From assembly GCA_004294465.1 (NCBI GenBank), contig REAV01000202.1:1-10092 (forward strand): 10,092 nt of DNA, in the 5' to 3' direction. This document shows positions 1 to 6,131 of the stretch, piece by piece. The position numbers were made by a program, and so were the translations under genes. The notes under the pieces are model-generated. The model worked only from the letters and a program-made list of their open reading frames with translations, was not told where the DNA came from and made no database searches. This DNA comes from Sphingobacteriia bacterium. GTDB lineage: Bacteria > Bacteroidota > Bacteroidia > Chitinophagales > Chitinophagaceae. The first letter of the stretch is position 1, and each line of letters begins with the position of its first letter.

Positions 1-646
1 TGATACAAAATTGCTGGTGATTGTGGCCAATGCAAGGGGTGCAGAAGAAGCAGTTGTATTCGATCAAATTCATTCTTTGGGTTTTCCATTCTCCATATCT
101 CCTGAATTTCAATTGCGCAATACCAATAGCAGCATGGAAGAAAGTTTGTTGCGTGTTGAAACTATTCAAGAGTTATGCATAAAAAACAATAAAGAATTGG
201 TTATTTATCTAAGCATGGGTTTTGGAAACCCTTATGGAGATGCTTATACCGAAGACATTTTATTAGATTGGGTGAGCAGAATGGCTGCATTGGATATCAA
301 AGTAATATCATTGGCCGATACAGTAGGCTTAGCAAACCCTGACCAAATTCAAAGAGCTTTAACTAAAGTATTGCCTGCATACCCCCATATAGAAATCGGT
401 GTGCATTTGCACGCATCTCACACAAATTGGCAAGACAAGTTAGCTGCTGCTTATAATGCTGGTTGTACGAGATTTGATGGGGCATTAAAAGGCATTGGCG
501 GATGTCCTATGGCGCAAGATGATTTAGTAGGCAATATGGATACTGAATTAATGATCCCTTATTTTCAATCAAAAAAAGGGTTGAAAATACTGAATCAAGA
601 AGCGCTTCTTACAGCTTCTTCCTTAGCTTCAACTATCTTTCATTAA
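1..646 (+). CDS. Hydroxymethylglutaryl-CoA lyase, 5'-truncated by the window edge
   Basis: The visible part is the C-terminal 214 codons or so, read from base 2; the start lies upstream. HMG-CoA lyase cleaves 3-hydroxy-3-methylglutaryl-CoA into acetoacetate and acetyl-CoA, the last step of leucine breakdown, in the cytoplasm. Seen in the sequence: a TIM-barrel HMGL-like fold with SMGFGNPYGD, then SLADTVGLANP, the metal-binding His pair in GVHLHASH, and the glycine-rich loop GIGGCPMAQDDLVGN, whose Cys (codon at 503-505) aligns with the family's catalytic cysteine. The loop differs from the textbook GGCPYAxGASGN form but keeps GGCP and GN. The N-terminal residues carrying the first metal-binding Asp are outside the window. 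A GSCFA gene follows after 7 bases and is probably co-transcribed. Related DRE-TIM lyases (isopropylmalate or homocitrate synthases) are less likely because they lack the GGCP loop. Confidence 0.87.
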   Translation, partial: DTKLLVIVANARGAEEAVVFDQIHSLGFPFSISPEFQLRNTNSSMEESLLRVETIQELCIKNNKELVIYLSMGFGNPYGDAYTEDILLDWVSRMAALDIKVISLADTVGLANPDQIQRALTKVLPAYPHIEIGVHLHASHTNWQDKLAAAYNAGCTRFDGALKGIGGCPMAQDDLVGNMDTELMIPYFQSKKGLKILNQEALLTASSLASTIFH

Positions 647-653
647 TCTTATT

Positions 654-1670
654 ATGAAGTTTCATTACGAGTTTTCCATAAAAAAAATACAAACGCCTAT
701 TACCCATCATCAAAAGATGATGATGATTGGTTCCTGTTTTACAGAAAATATTGGTGATCTATTGCGTTCATCAAAATTCAAAGTGATGGATAACCCGAAT
801 GGAATTCTTTTTAATCCGATTAGTGTTGCAGAATCTATCAGTCAGTATATTCAAAAAAAAATGTATTCGGAATCTGATCTGTTTTGCTTGAATGGAACAT
901 GGCATAGCTGGAAGCACCATAGCAGATTTTCTGGCATCACTGCCGAAGAATCTTTACAAAAAATCAATCAATCAACTATTGCCGCTCATGAGTTTTTATT
1001 GCATGGAGATTATTTGTTTATTACACTTGGTTCGGCATGGGTTTATTTTTTAACTGAATCCGCAGATGGAAATGGTGTTGGAACTGTTGCAGCAAATAAT
1101 CATAAAGCCCCAGCAAATTGGTTTTCAAAAAGATTACTAACTGTTAATGAAACCAAAGAGGCCTTGGGTTCTATGCTCGAACAATTGAAAAAGTTTAATC
1201 CACACTTGACCATTATTTTTACCATCAGTCCTGTAAGACATTTAAGAGAAGGCGTGATTGAGAATAATCGAAGTAAAGCAGTGTTAATTCAGGCTGTGCA
1301 TGATTTGGTGAATCAATCTGCTCAACATTATTATTTTCCTGCCTATGAGTTAGTAATCGACGATTTAAGGGATTACCGTTTTTATGCGGAAGACCTGGTG
1401 CATCCAAATTATTATGCTACTCAATATGTTTGGGAAAAATTGGTAGAGTCATGCTTTTCTGATACAACAAAAGAATTATTGCCAATCATTAAAGAGATCA
1501 ATTTGGCCTATCAACACAAACCTTTCAATCCTGCAACAGAATTGCATCAACAATTTCTGCAGAAGTATGCCCAAGTTACCAAACAGTTAATGGAAAAGCA
1601 TCCTGAGTTGGATTTTAGAAAGGAACTCAACTATTTTATAAATGGTAAATATTCTTCAGTTAATGAATAA
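654..1670 (+). CDS. GSCFA-domain protein (SGNH-hydrolase-like)
   Basis: A 338-residue protein that is almost entirely a GSCFA domain, a family named after its N-terminal motif and common in Bacteroidota and proteobacteria; its biochemical role is not established. Seen here: GSCFTENIG at residues 26-34, the conserved TLGSAWVY (124-131), TISPVRH (190-196), NNRSKA (204-209), YFPAYEL (227-233) and DDLRDYRFY followed by EDLVHP (236-251). The early Gly-Ser and the late Asp-x-x-His resemble blocks I and V of SGNH/GDSL esterases, so an esterase-like activity is a reasonable inference but not shown. There is no signal peptide or membrane segment, so it is probably cytoplasmic. The ATG lies 7 bases after the lyase stop, without a Shine-Dalgarno sequence, which suggests an operon. 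Its 3' end overlaps the opposite-strand gene by 11 bases. Confidence 0.9.
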   Translation: MKFHYEFSIKKIQTPITHHQKMMMIGSCFTENIGDLLRSSKFKVMDNPNGILFNPISVAESISQYIQKKMYSESDLFCLNGTWHSWKHHSRFSGITAEESLQKINQSTIAAHEFLLHGDYLFITLGSAWVYFLTESADGNGVGTVAANNHKAPANWFSKRLLTVNETKEALGSMLEQLKKFNPHLTIIFTISPVRHLREGVIENNRSKAVLIQAVHDLVNQSAQHYYFPAYELVIDDLRDYRFYAEDLVHPNYYATQYVWEKLVESCFSDTTKELLPIIKEINLAYQHKPFNPATELHQQFLQKYAQVTKQLMEKHPELDFRKELNYFINGKYSSVNE

Positions 1671-2514
1671 TATCATTTAGCGAAACCAATGTGCAAAGTC
1701 TTTCCAGTTCTTTTTGCTTAAGAAAATTAGTAATATAATATTTATGCATTAGCCCAGTCAAGATAACAATTGTTTTACCACTATTGGCATTGAGCTCTCT
1801 TGCTAAATTTTGACACATTTTTTTATTTCTTTGTTCCCAATAGTCAATATTAGCATTGAACCAATTACTATATGGTTGAAGTTCATTGTATTTGTTGGTT
1901 AAAGTTTTAATATTCGTTGCTTCTAATTGAACGATTTGTTGCACAGTATCCATTAAACTTGAACGATTGATTACCAGCAAATTGCTATCCATTTTTTGCA
2001 AAAAAGCATTATTCAATTTTGCATATGGTTCATAGATGGCACTATCAGCAGAAGAAAATTTGTTTTCATTATAGAGTTGATTCATTGCAGCGTAATGACT
2101 ACTCTCCATCTGATATTGATATTTCACATAGGTAGTTCTATTGGGTATATGCACATCAAAAGGTACTAAACAAACTTCTTTGTTTTTTCTTTGATAGTTT
2201 CTTGAAGCACGATATTCAATAGGGTTTTTCCAAATCCCTAAAAATTCTGCTGTTCTCTGACCAAATACATATGGAATAGCACATTGGGCAATTGTTGTTG
2301 AATCGAATTCTAATAAAATGATATCGGGCTTTATCTCTTTTAAAATTTGATACAATTTTTTTACTGTGTACGATTTATTGCCGGAGTGAACACTTCCAAG
2401 TACTATAACTTTATTAGGAGAGGGGTAAGAATTTTGGGTTTGAGCTAATACAGGCAGATGAAAGATGAATATCCCAATTATATAAACGAAAATAGTTCTT
2501 AGGAAATTCAACAT
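1660..2514 (-). CDS. Secreted TraB/TIKI/ChaN-superfamily protein (DUF5694-like)
   Basis: A 284-residue protein with a clear signal peptide: a hydrophobic stretch at residues 6-23 ending PVLAQ, so it is likely exported to the periplasm or outer surface. The mature part has the layout of the TIKI/TraB/ChaN/erythromycin-esterase-like superfamily: a strand ending in a Gly-x-x-His motif (GSVH, 40-43), a strand with an acidic residue (IILLEFD, 65-71), a WEQRNKKM segment (226-233) resembling the Arg-Asn region of these proteins, and a second Gly-x-x-His (GLMH, 254-257). Known members are metalloproteases or heme-binding proteins; the substrate here is unknown. The start is 16 bases after the ogt-type gene, so it is probably the last gene of a csaA-ogt-TIKI transcript. 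The stop lies inside the convergent GSCFA gene. Superfamily confidence is moderate and function confidence low. Confidence 0.68.
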   Translation of the reverse strand: MLNFLRTIFVYIIGIFIFHLPVLAQTQNSYPSPNKVIVLGSVHSGNKSYTVKKLYQILKEIKPDIILLEFDSTTIAQCAIPYVFGQRTAEFLGIWKNPIEYRASRNYQRKNKEVCLVPFDVHIPNRTTYVKYQYQMESSHYAAMNQLYNENKFSSADSAIYEPYAKLNNAFLQKMDSNLLVINRSSLMDTVQQIVQLEATNIKTLTNKYNELQPYSNWFNANIDYWEQRNKKMCQNLARELNANSGKTIVILTGLMHKYYITNFLKQKELERLCTLVSLNDIIH

Positions 2515-2530
2515 ATTGTATAAAATTCAA

Positions 2531-3028
2531 TTAAAATAATGTTTGAACGCCATGCGCAATTTTAAATTCATGTTGTAATAACCATTTTTTACGCCACATT
2601 CCTCCGGAATAACCCACCAAAGATTTATCACTTCCTATTACTCTATGACATGGTACAATGATGGCAATCTTATTTTTCCCATTGGTTGTGGCCGCTGCTC
2701 TAATCACTTTTGGGTCTCCTAATCTTTTGGCCAAATCCATATAACTAATGGTTTTTCCATATCCAATCTCAAGTAATTCAGACCAAACCCTTTTTTGAAA
2801 ATCGGTTCCTTCTTGATGCACTGGAATATCAAAAGTTTTTCTTTTACCATGAAAATATTCAATCAGCTCCTCGGTACATTGATGCATTAATTCAGTAATG
2901 CCTGGTTCGCCATAAGTCAATTGGTCTCTGTTGTCTACAAAACTCAACTCGCCAATAAAATGGTCATTGCCTCCGATCTTTAATAAACCTATTGGACTTT
3001 CATAATAAGTATAATGTAATTCACCCAT
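2531..3028 (-). CDS. ogt: Methylated-DNA--protein-cysteine methyltransferase
   Basis: A 165-residue suicide repair protein that transfers the methyl group from O6-methylguanine or O4-methylthymine in DNA to its own cysteine. Seen here: an N-terminal domain beginning YYESPIGLLKIGG, the helix-turn-helix region DFQKRVWSELLEIGYGKTISY (77-97), the VIRAAATTNG segment with the conserved Arg110 and Asn116, and the active-site motif IVPCHRVIG with Cys127, followed by the usual GYSGGMWRKKWLL tail. Length fits Ogt/MGMT proteins without an Ada regulatory domain. The ATG is preferred because SPIGLL sits at the usual distance from the start. It lies 49 bases downstream of csaA on the same strand and 16 bases upstream of the TIKI-like gene. 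No LexA- or Ada-type operator was recognised. Confidence 0.95.
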   Translation of the reverse strand: MGELHYTYYESPIGLLKIGGNDHFIGELSFVDNRDQLTYGEPGITELMHQCTEELIEYFHGKRKTFDIPVHQEGTDFQKRVWSELLEIGYGKTISYMDLAKRLGDPKVIRAAATTNGKNKIAIIVPCHRVIGSDKSLVGYSGGMWRKKWLLQHEFKIAHGVQTLF

Positions 3029-3077
3029 AATTGATCCTACCTAGATGGCATATAAATATAGTAAACAAAGTATAATT

Positions 3078-3407
3078 CTATCCAATTTTATCGCCGTTTT
3101 GCATCTTTTTATCTGCCTTCAATAATACAACCTGATGATTCTCGTCATAAACTCCTAGTACAAGGCATTCACTGAAAAAATTAGCGATCTGTTTTGGAGG
3201 AAAATTCACAACGGCAATTACTTGAACGCCGATTAACTCATTGATCTTGTAATGATGAGTGATTTGAGCAGAAGACTGTTTAATACCCAATTCGCCAAAA
3301 TCAATAGTCAATTGGTATGCTGGTTTTTTTGCTTGAGGAAATTCTTTCGCAGATAAAATAGTGCCAATACGAATATCAATTTTTTCAAAATCTGCCCAGT
3401 TTATCAT
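3078..3407 (-). CDS. csaA: CsaA-like tRNA-binding-domain protein
   Basis: A 109-residue protein that is a single EMAP-II/tRNA-binding OB-fold domain, matching the CsaA family in length and layout. Seen here: DFEKIDIRIGTI (6-17), FPQAKKPAYQL (23-33), IDFGELGIKQSSAQIT (35-50), LIGVQVIAVVNFPPKQI (58-74) and SECLVLGVYD (79-88). The SSAQIT and NFPP motifs are hallmarks of the family. CsaA proteins form dimers, bind tRNA, and have been described as having chaperone or export-related activity; the physiological role is unsettled. The start codon lies only 30 bases from the start of the divergent osmC. It is probably the first gene of a unit with the downstream ogt-type and TIKI-like genes. Confidence 0.93.
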   Translation of the reverse strand: MINWADFEKIDIRIGTILSAKEFPQAKKPAYQLTIDFGELGIKQSSAQITHHYKINELIGVQVIAVVNFPPKQIANFFSECLVLGVYDENHQVVLLKADKKMQNGDKIG

Positions 3408-3437
3408 AAATTGTTATTAATCATAAAAATAAACAAA

Positions 3438-3848
3438 ATGAAAAGAACAGCAACAGCCATTTGGAATGGTTCAGGAAAAGAAGGTAATGGACAACTTTCT
3501 ACTCAAAGCACTGTTTTGTCTAATACTCAGTACTCCTTTAATTCGCGTTTTGCAGAGGGTGTAGGAACTAATCCTGAAGAGCTCATTGCAGCAGCGCATG
3601 CAGGATGTTTTTCTATGAAACTAACATTTGTATTGGGAGCTGCAGGATTTACAGCTGATAAAATTGAGACAGAATGTGCAATTTCACTCGAAGATGGAAA
3701 AATCAATCATTCTTATTTAACTGTAAAAGCAACCGTTCCTGGTATTAGTAAAGAGCAATTTCAATCTTGTGCAGAGGAAGCAAAAAATAATTGCCCGGTA
3801 AGTATCGCTTTAAATATGGATAAAACCTTGGTGGCAGAATTGTTGTAA
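3438..3848 (+). CDS. osmC: OsmC-family organic hydroperoxide peroxiredoxin
   Basis: A 136-residue protein that reduces organic hydroperoxides with a pair of reactive cysteines, acting in the cytoplasm. Seen here: the start [18 protein letters not shown], the conserved Arg37 in FNSRFAEG, Glu47/Glu48 in [15 protein letters not shown], the peroxidatic Cys57, and the resolving Cys119 in NNCPVS. The order and spacing match E. coli OsmC (Arg39, Glu49, Cys59, Cys125) more closely than Ohr proteins. I chose the ATG at 3438; an in-frame TTG at 3411 would add nine residues of no family likeness. Its upstream region is only 30 bases, shared with divergent csaA. The stop is 2 bases from the stop of the convergent gene, so no room remains for a conventional terminator between them. 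Confidence 0.94.
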   Translation: MKRTATAIWNGSGKEGNGQLSTQSTVLSNTQYSFNSRFAEGVGTNPEELIAAAHAGCFSMKLTFVLGAAGFTADKIETECAISLEDGKINHSYLTVKATVPGISKEQFQSCAEEAKNNCPVSIALNMDKTLVAELL

Positions 3849-3850
3849 TA

Positions 3851-4720
3851 CTAATCAAGTAACTCAACCAATTCTAGTAATTCATGTTTTTTGTAATCAC
3901 TCGTTGGTGAGTCAAAACATTTGGCAATTTCTTGCAAGAGAATTTGAATCACTCTTTTATGCGGAAGGGGCTTGAAATATCCAGCAGTTAAAGGAACTGA
4001 AATCTTTTTGAAATAATTCTCTATGTCTTTGTGTGAATATGCTTGTCCATTGGTAGCGTCTACAAAGAAATGTATCTGATCCATTGGATTTCCAATATAA
4101 TTGGTATGGTCGTAATCTGATTGGTAGAATGCAATAATGCATTGTTTCGGGATATTAATTATCTTTGCATTAATATCTAATTGGTCGCACATTACTTGGT
4201 ATAAGATACCATTGGTAATCATGTTTCCTTTTTTACAAGCCAATACTTTATGAATAAAAAAATCGTCTGGATTGGAATAATTTACTTCTACTCCCTTTAA
4301 GTGGTAGAAATTATAAATAATGCTTGTTAAAACATTTGCTTGTTCTAGTGGAGTAAGAAAACTATTGAGCTCCAGCCAAATATTCCTTCTTATTTTTTCA
4401 ATTTCTTGTAATGTTGGGCTGGTTTGTAAATCGGGATATTGAAATTTTGCTACTAGTAATGCGCCAAATAATAAATCGTGATAGGCACTGTCTTTCCATT
4501 CTGTAAAATCGGAATATAAATCAGTAAAATGCAATCGATGAATAATCATTTCTATTCTTTCCTGAATTCCTTCATTAGGGGTAGTTTCCCATAGATGTTC
4601 CAGATTGGGAATGATCGGCTTTCCATAACCAACAATTTTTTGCGAAACTGTTGAATAAACCTCTTCATCCGGATCATCAATTAGGGTAAATAAGGCATTT
4701 AATTCTTTGGTTTCCTGCAT
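3851..4720 (-). CDS. SirB1-like transglutaminase-fold protein
   Basis: A 289-residue cytoplasmic protein with no signal peptide. Residues 5-65 are short amphipathic helices resembling a HEAT-type segment. Residues 105-240 resemble the SirB1/Transglut_core2 family: IRRNIWLELNSFLTP, then NPDDFFIHKVLACKKGN (150-166), ITNGILYQVMCDQLDI (168-183), INIPKQCIIAFY (188-199) and QIHFFVDATNGQAYSHKDI (215-233). In relatives the middle stretches read roughly NPISLGILY and PGHF; here the stretches aligned by eye are GNMITNGILY and PKQC, so the His expected before the strand is Gln-Cys. This suggests a non-catalytic or altered protein, as has been inferred for much of the family. The function is unknown. It converges on osmC with a 2-base gap, and its 5' side faces the desaturase gene divergently. 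Confidence 0.75.
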   Translation of the reverse strand: MQETKELNALFTLIDDPDEEVYSTVSQKIVGYGKPIIPNLEHLWETTPNEGIQERIEMIIHRLHFTDLYSDFTEWKDSAYHDLLFGALLVAKFQYPDLQTSPTLQEIEKIRRNIWLELNSFLTPLEQANVLTSIIYNFYHLKGVEVNYSNPDDFFIHKVLACKKGNMITNGILYQVMCDQLDINAKIINIPKQCIIAFYQSDYDHTNYIGNPMDQIHFFVDATNGQAYSHKDIENYFKKISVPLTAGYFKPLPHKRVIQILLQEIAKCFDSPTSDYKKHELLELVELLD

Positions 4721-4780
4721 AGCGCTGTAGTTATTCTTACATCAAACTAAAATAATATTTCGTTAACAGTTGTATAGAAG

Positions 4781-4800
4781 TTATCCATCGCTTGTGGATA
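4781..4800. repeat. Inverted pair of DnaA-box-like sites
   Basis: Two half-sites, TATCCA at 4782-4787 and TGGATA at 4795-4800, form a perfect 6-bp inverted repeat around a 7-base spacer. Read outward, the right arm on the minus strand is ATATCCACA, one mismatch from the DnaA consensus TTATCCACA, while the left arm is TTATCCATC, two mismatches. The site sits in the AT-rich region between two divergent genes. It could be a DnaA-responsive regulatory site, another protein's operator, or chance. Confidence 0.35.
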
Positions 4801-4894
4801 TAAGAAGAAAAAACTGCATAATAATTTCAATTTATTGGCGTTCAGGTTCAAAAATTGACCCTATTCCCATTTTTAACAAGTATTGGATGCTAAG

Positions 4895-4925
4895 TTGAGT
4901 TATCTTGCATCATTATATAAATTTG
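4895..4925 (+). promoter_or_regulatory. Candidate Bacteroidota-type promoter of the desaturase gene
   Basis: TTG at 4895-4897 and TAAATTTG at 4918-4925 are 20 bases apart, matching the Bacteroidota pattern TTG-N17-23-TAnnTTTG. The second element ends only 3 bases before the ATG at 4929, so the transcript would begin at or next to the start codon. No other TAnnTTTG was seen between 4721 and 4928. Confidence 0.45.
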
Positions 4926-4928
4926 CCA

Positions 4929-6032
4929 ATGAGTACCTTTATTACCCCCAAATTTGCCAACGTTAAACAGCCATTGCATCTCGAACTTAAAAAAAGAGTT
5001 CAGGCTTATTTAGATGAGCATGGAATTGACGGAACCGGAACATCAAAACTATTTACAAAAGCCATTCTTTTAATTGTTGCATTTGTAGGAGTATATATTC
5101 ATTTAGTTTTTTTTACACCTGCTTGGTACTTCGCAATTGCAGAATCAATTGTACTGGGCGGGTTAGTTGCTGGTATAGGATTTAATGTAATGCATGATGG
5201 AAGTCATGGTAGTTTTAGCGGAAACAAAATCATGAATAGGGTTGCGGCATCTTCAATCAGTTTATTGGGTGCTAACCATTTTATGTGGAATATGAAGCAC
5301 AATATGATTCATCACAGTTTTACCAATATAGATGGGGTAGATGATGATATTGAAATTGGTGTTTTCATGAGAATGGCGCCAACTCAAAAATGGTACAAGG
5401 CCCACAAATTTCAACACCTTTATTTTTGGGTATTGTATATGCTGTTATATGTATTCTGGATTTTCTTTACCGATTACAAAAAATATTTTTCTCAAAAAAT
5501 AGGTAGTGTTCCATTAAAAAAAATGAGCATTGCAGATCATATTGAATTTTGGAGCGTTAAAGTTTACCATGCAGCCGTATTTGTAGTGATTCCTATTGTT
5601 TTTGTTGGTTGGGTAAATTGGATTGTTGGTTTTATCATCATGACCTTCTTTGCAGGATTTGTACTAAGTATTGTATTTCAATTAGCGCATACAGTTGAGC
5701 ATACTGAATTTCCTATTGCCGATATTGAAACACATAAATTACCGGACGAATTTGCAGCACATCAAATTAAAACAACCGCCAATTTTGCAACAAAAAATAA
5801 ATTGGTAAGCTGGTTAGTAGGCGGATTGAATTTTCAAATTGAACATCATTTATTTCCTAAAATTTCTCATGTTCATTATCCTGCAATCAGTAAAATTGTA
5901 AAGAGCATCTGTGAAGAGTACCATTTGCAATACATTGAGTTTCCTACCATGCGCAAAGCAGTAGCTGCTCATGTAAGGTTTTTAAAAGCAATGGGAAAGC
6001 CTGACGGTAAGTTATTGGCGCATAGTTATTAA
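4929..6032 (+). CDS. Membrane fatty acid desaturase, front-end (delta-6-like) type
   Basis: A 367-residue integral membrane di-iron enzyme that introduces a double bond into acyl chains, probably of membrane lipids or acyl-CoA. Three histidine boxes are visible: HDGSH (89-93), HNMIHH (124-129) and QIEHH (303-307); an extra HTVEH lies at 254-258. Hydrophobic membrane segments lie near 43-63, 68-88, 164-181 and 214-252. The Gln at the start of the third box is typical of front-end and linoleoyl-CoA-type desaturases, but there is no fused cytochrome b5 domain, so electrons must come from a separate carrier. The regiochemistry cannot be told from sequence. I chose the ATG at 4929, giving MSTFITPKFANVKQP; an upstream TTG at 4905 lies before the candidate promoter element. 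A strong terminator follows the stop. Confidence 0.92.
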   Translation: MSTFITPKFANVKQPLHLELKKRVQAYLDEHGIDGTGTSKLFTKAILLIVAFVGVYIHLVFFTPAWYFAIAESIVLGGLVAGIGFNVMHDGSHGSFSGNKIMNRVAASSISLLGANHFMWNMKHNMIHHSFTNIDGVDDDIEIGVFMRMAPTQKWYKAHKFQHLYFWVLYMLLYVFWIFFTDYKKYFSQKIGSVPLKKMSIADHIEFWSVKVYHAAVFVVIPIVFVGWVNWIVGFIIMTFFAGFVLSIVFQLAHTVEHTEFPIADIETHKLPDEFAAHQIKTTANFATKNKLVSWLVGGLNFQIEHHLFPKISHVHYPAISKIVKSICEEYHLQYIEFPTMRKAVAAHVRFLKAMGKPDGKLLAHSY

Positions 6033-6056
6033 GTTGTTGATTTTAATATTAAAATG

Positions 6057-6094
6057 AAAAAGCCCTGTCTGGATAAACTCGACAGGGCTTTTTT
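6057..6094. terminator. Bidirectional rho-independent terminator
   Basis: A perfect 8-bp stem, GCCCTGTC (6062-6069) with GACAGGGC (6081-6088), closes an 11-base loop. It is flanked by five A's on the left and six T's on the right, which also pair. It therefore works as an intrinsic terminator for the desaturase on the plus strand and for topA on the minus strand, whose stop codons face each other across it. Confidence 0.93.
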
Positions 6095-6131
6095 ATTCAT
6101 TAACCTATTTCAGGTCCATCCAAATTGGTAT

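Noticed and set aside
1225..1407. A 60-codon open frame on the minus strand inside the GSCFA gene.
   Set aside because: It is antisense to a conserved domain and shows no recognisable protein features.
3066..3074. A minus-strand TATACTTTG as a promoter of the ogt-type gene.
   Set aside because: It does not fit TAnnTTTG exactly and no TTG stands at the right distance; the gene is more simply read from the csaA transcript.
3411..3437. A TTG start giving OsmC nine more residues.
   Set aside because: The extra residues do not resemble the family, and the ATG at 3438 gives the normal OsmC N-terminus.
4721..4928. The region as a replication origin.
   Set aside because: Only two imperfect DnaA-like sites are present, there is no dnaA or other origin-linked gene nearby, and no cluster or AT-rich 13-mer array was seen.
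4905..4928. A TTG start giving the desaturase eight more residues.
   Set aside because: It overlaps the candidate promoter element, and the ATG at 4929 is a better start codon.
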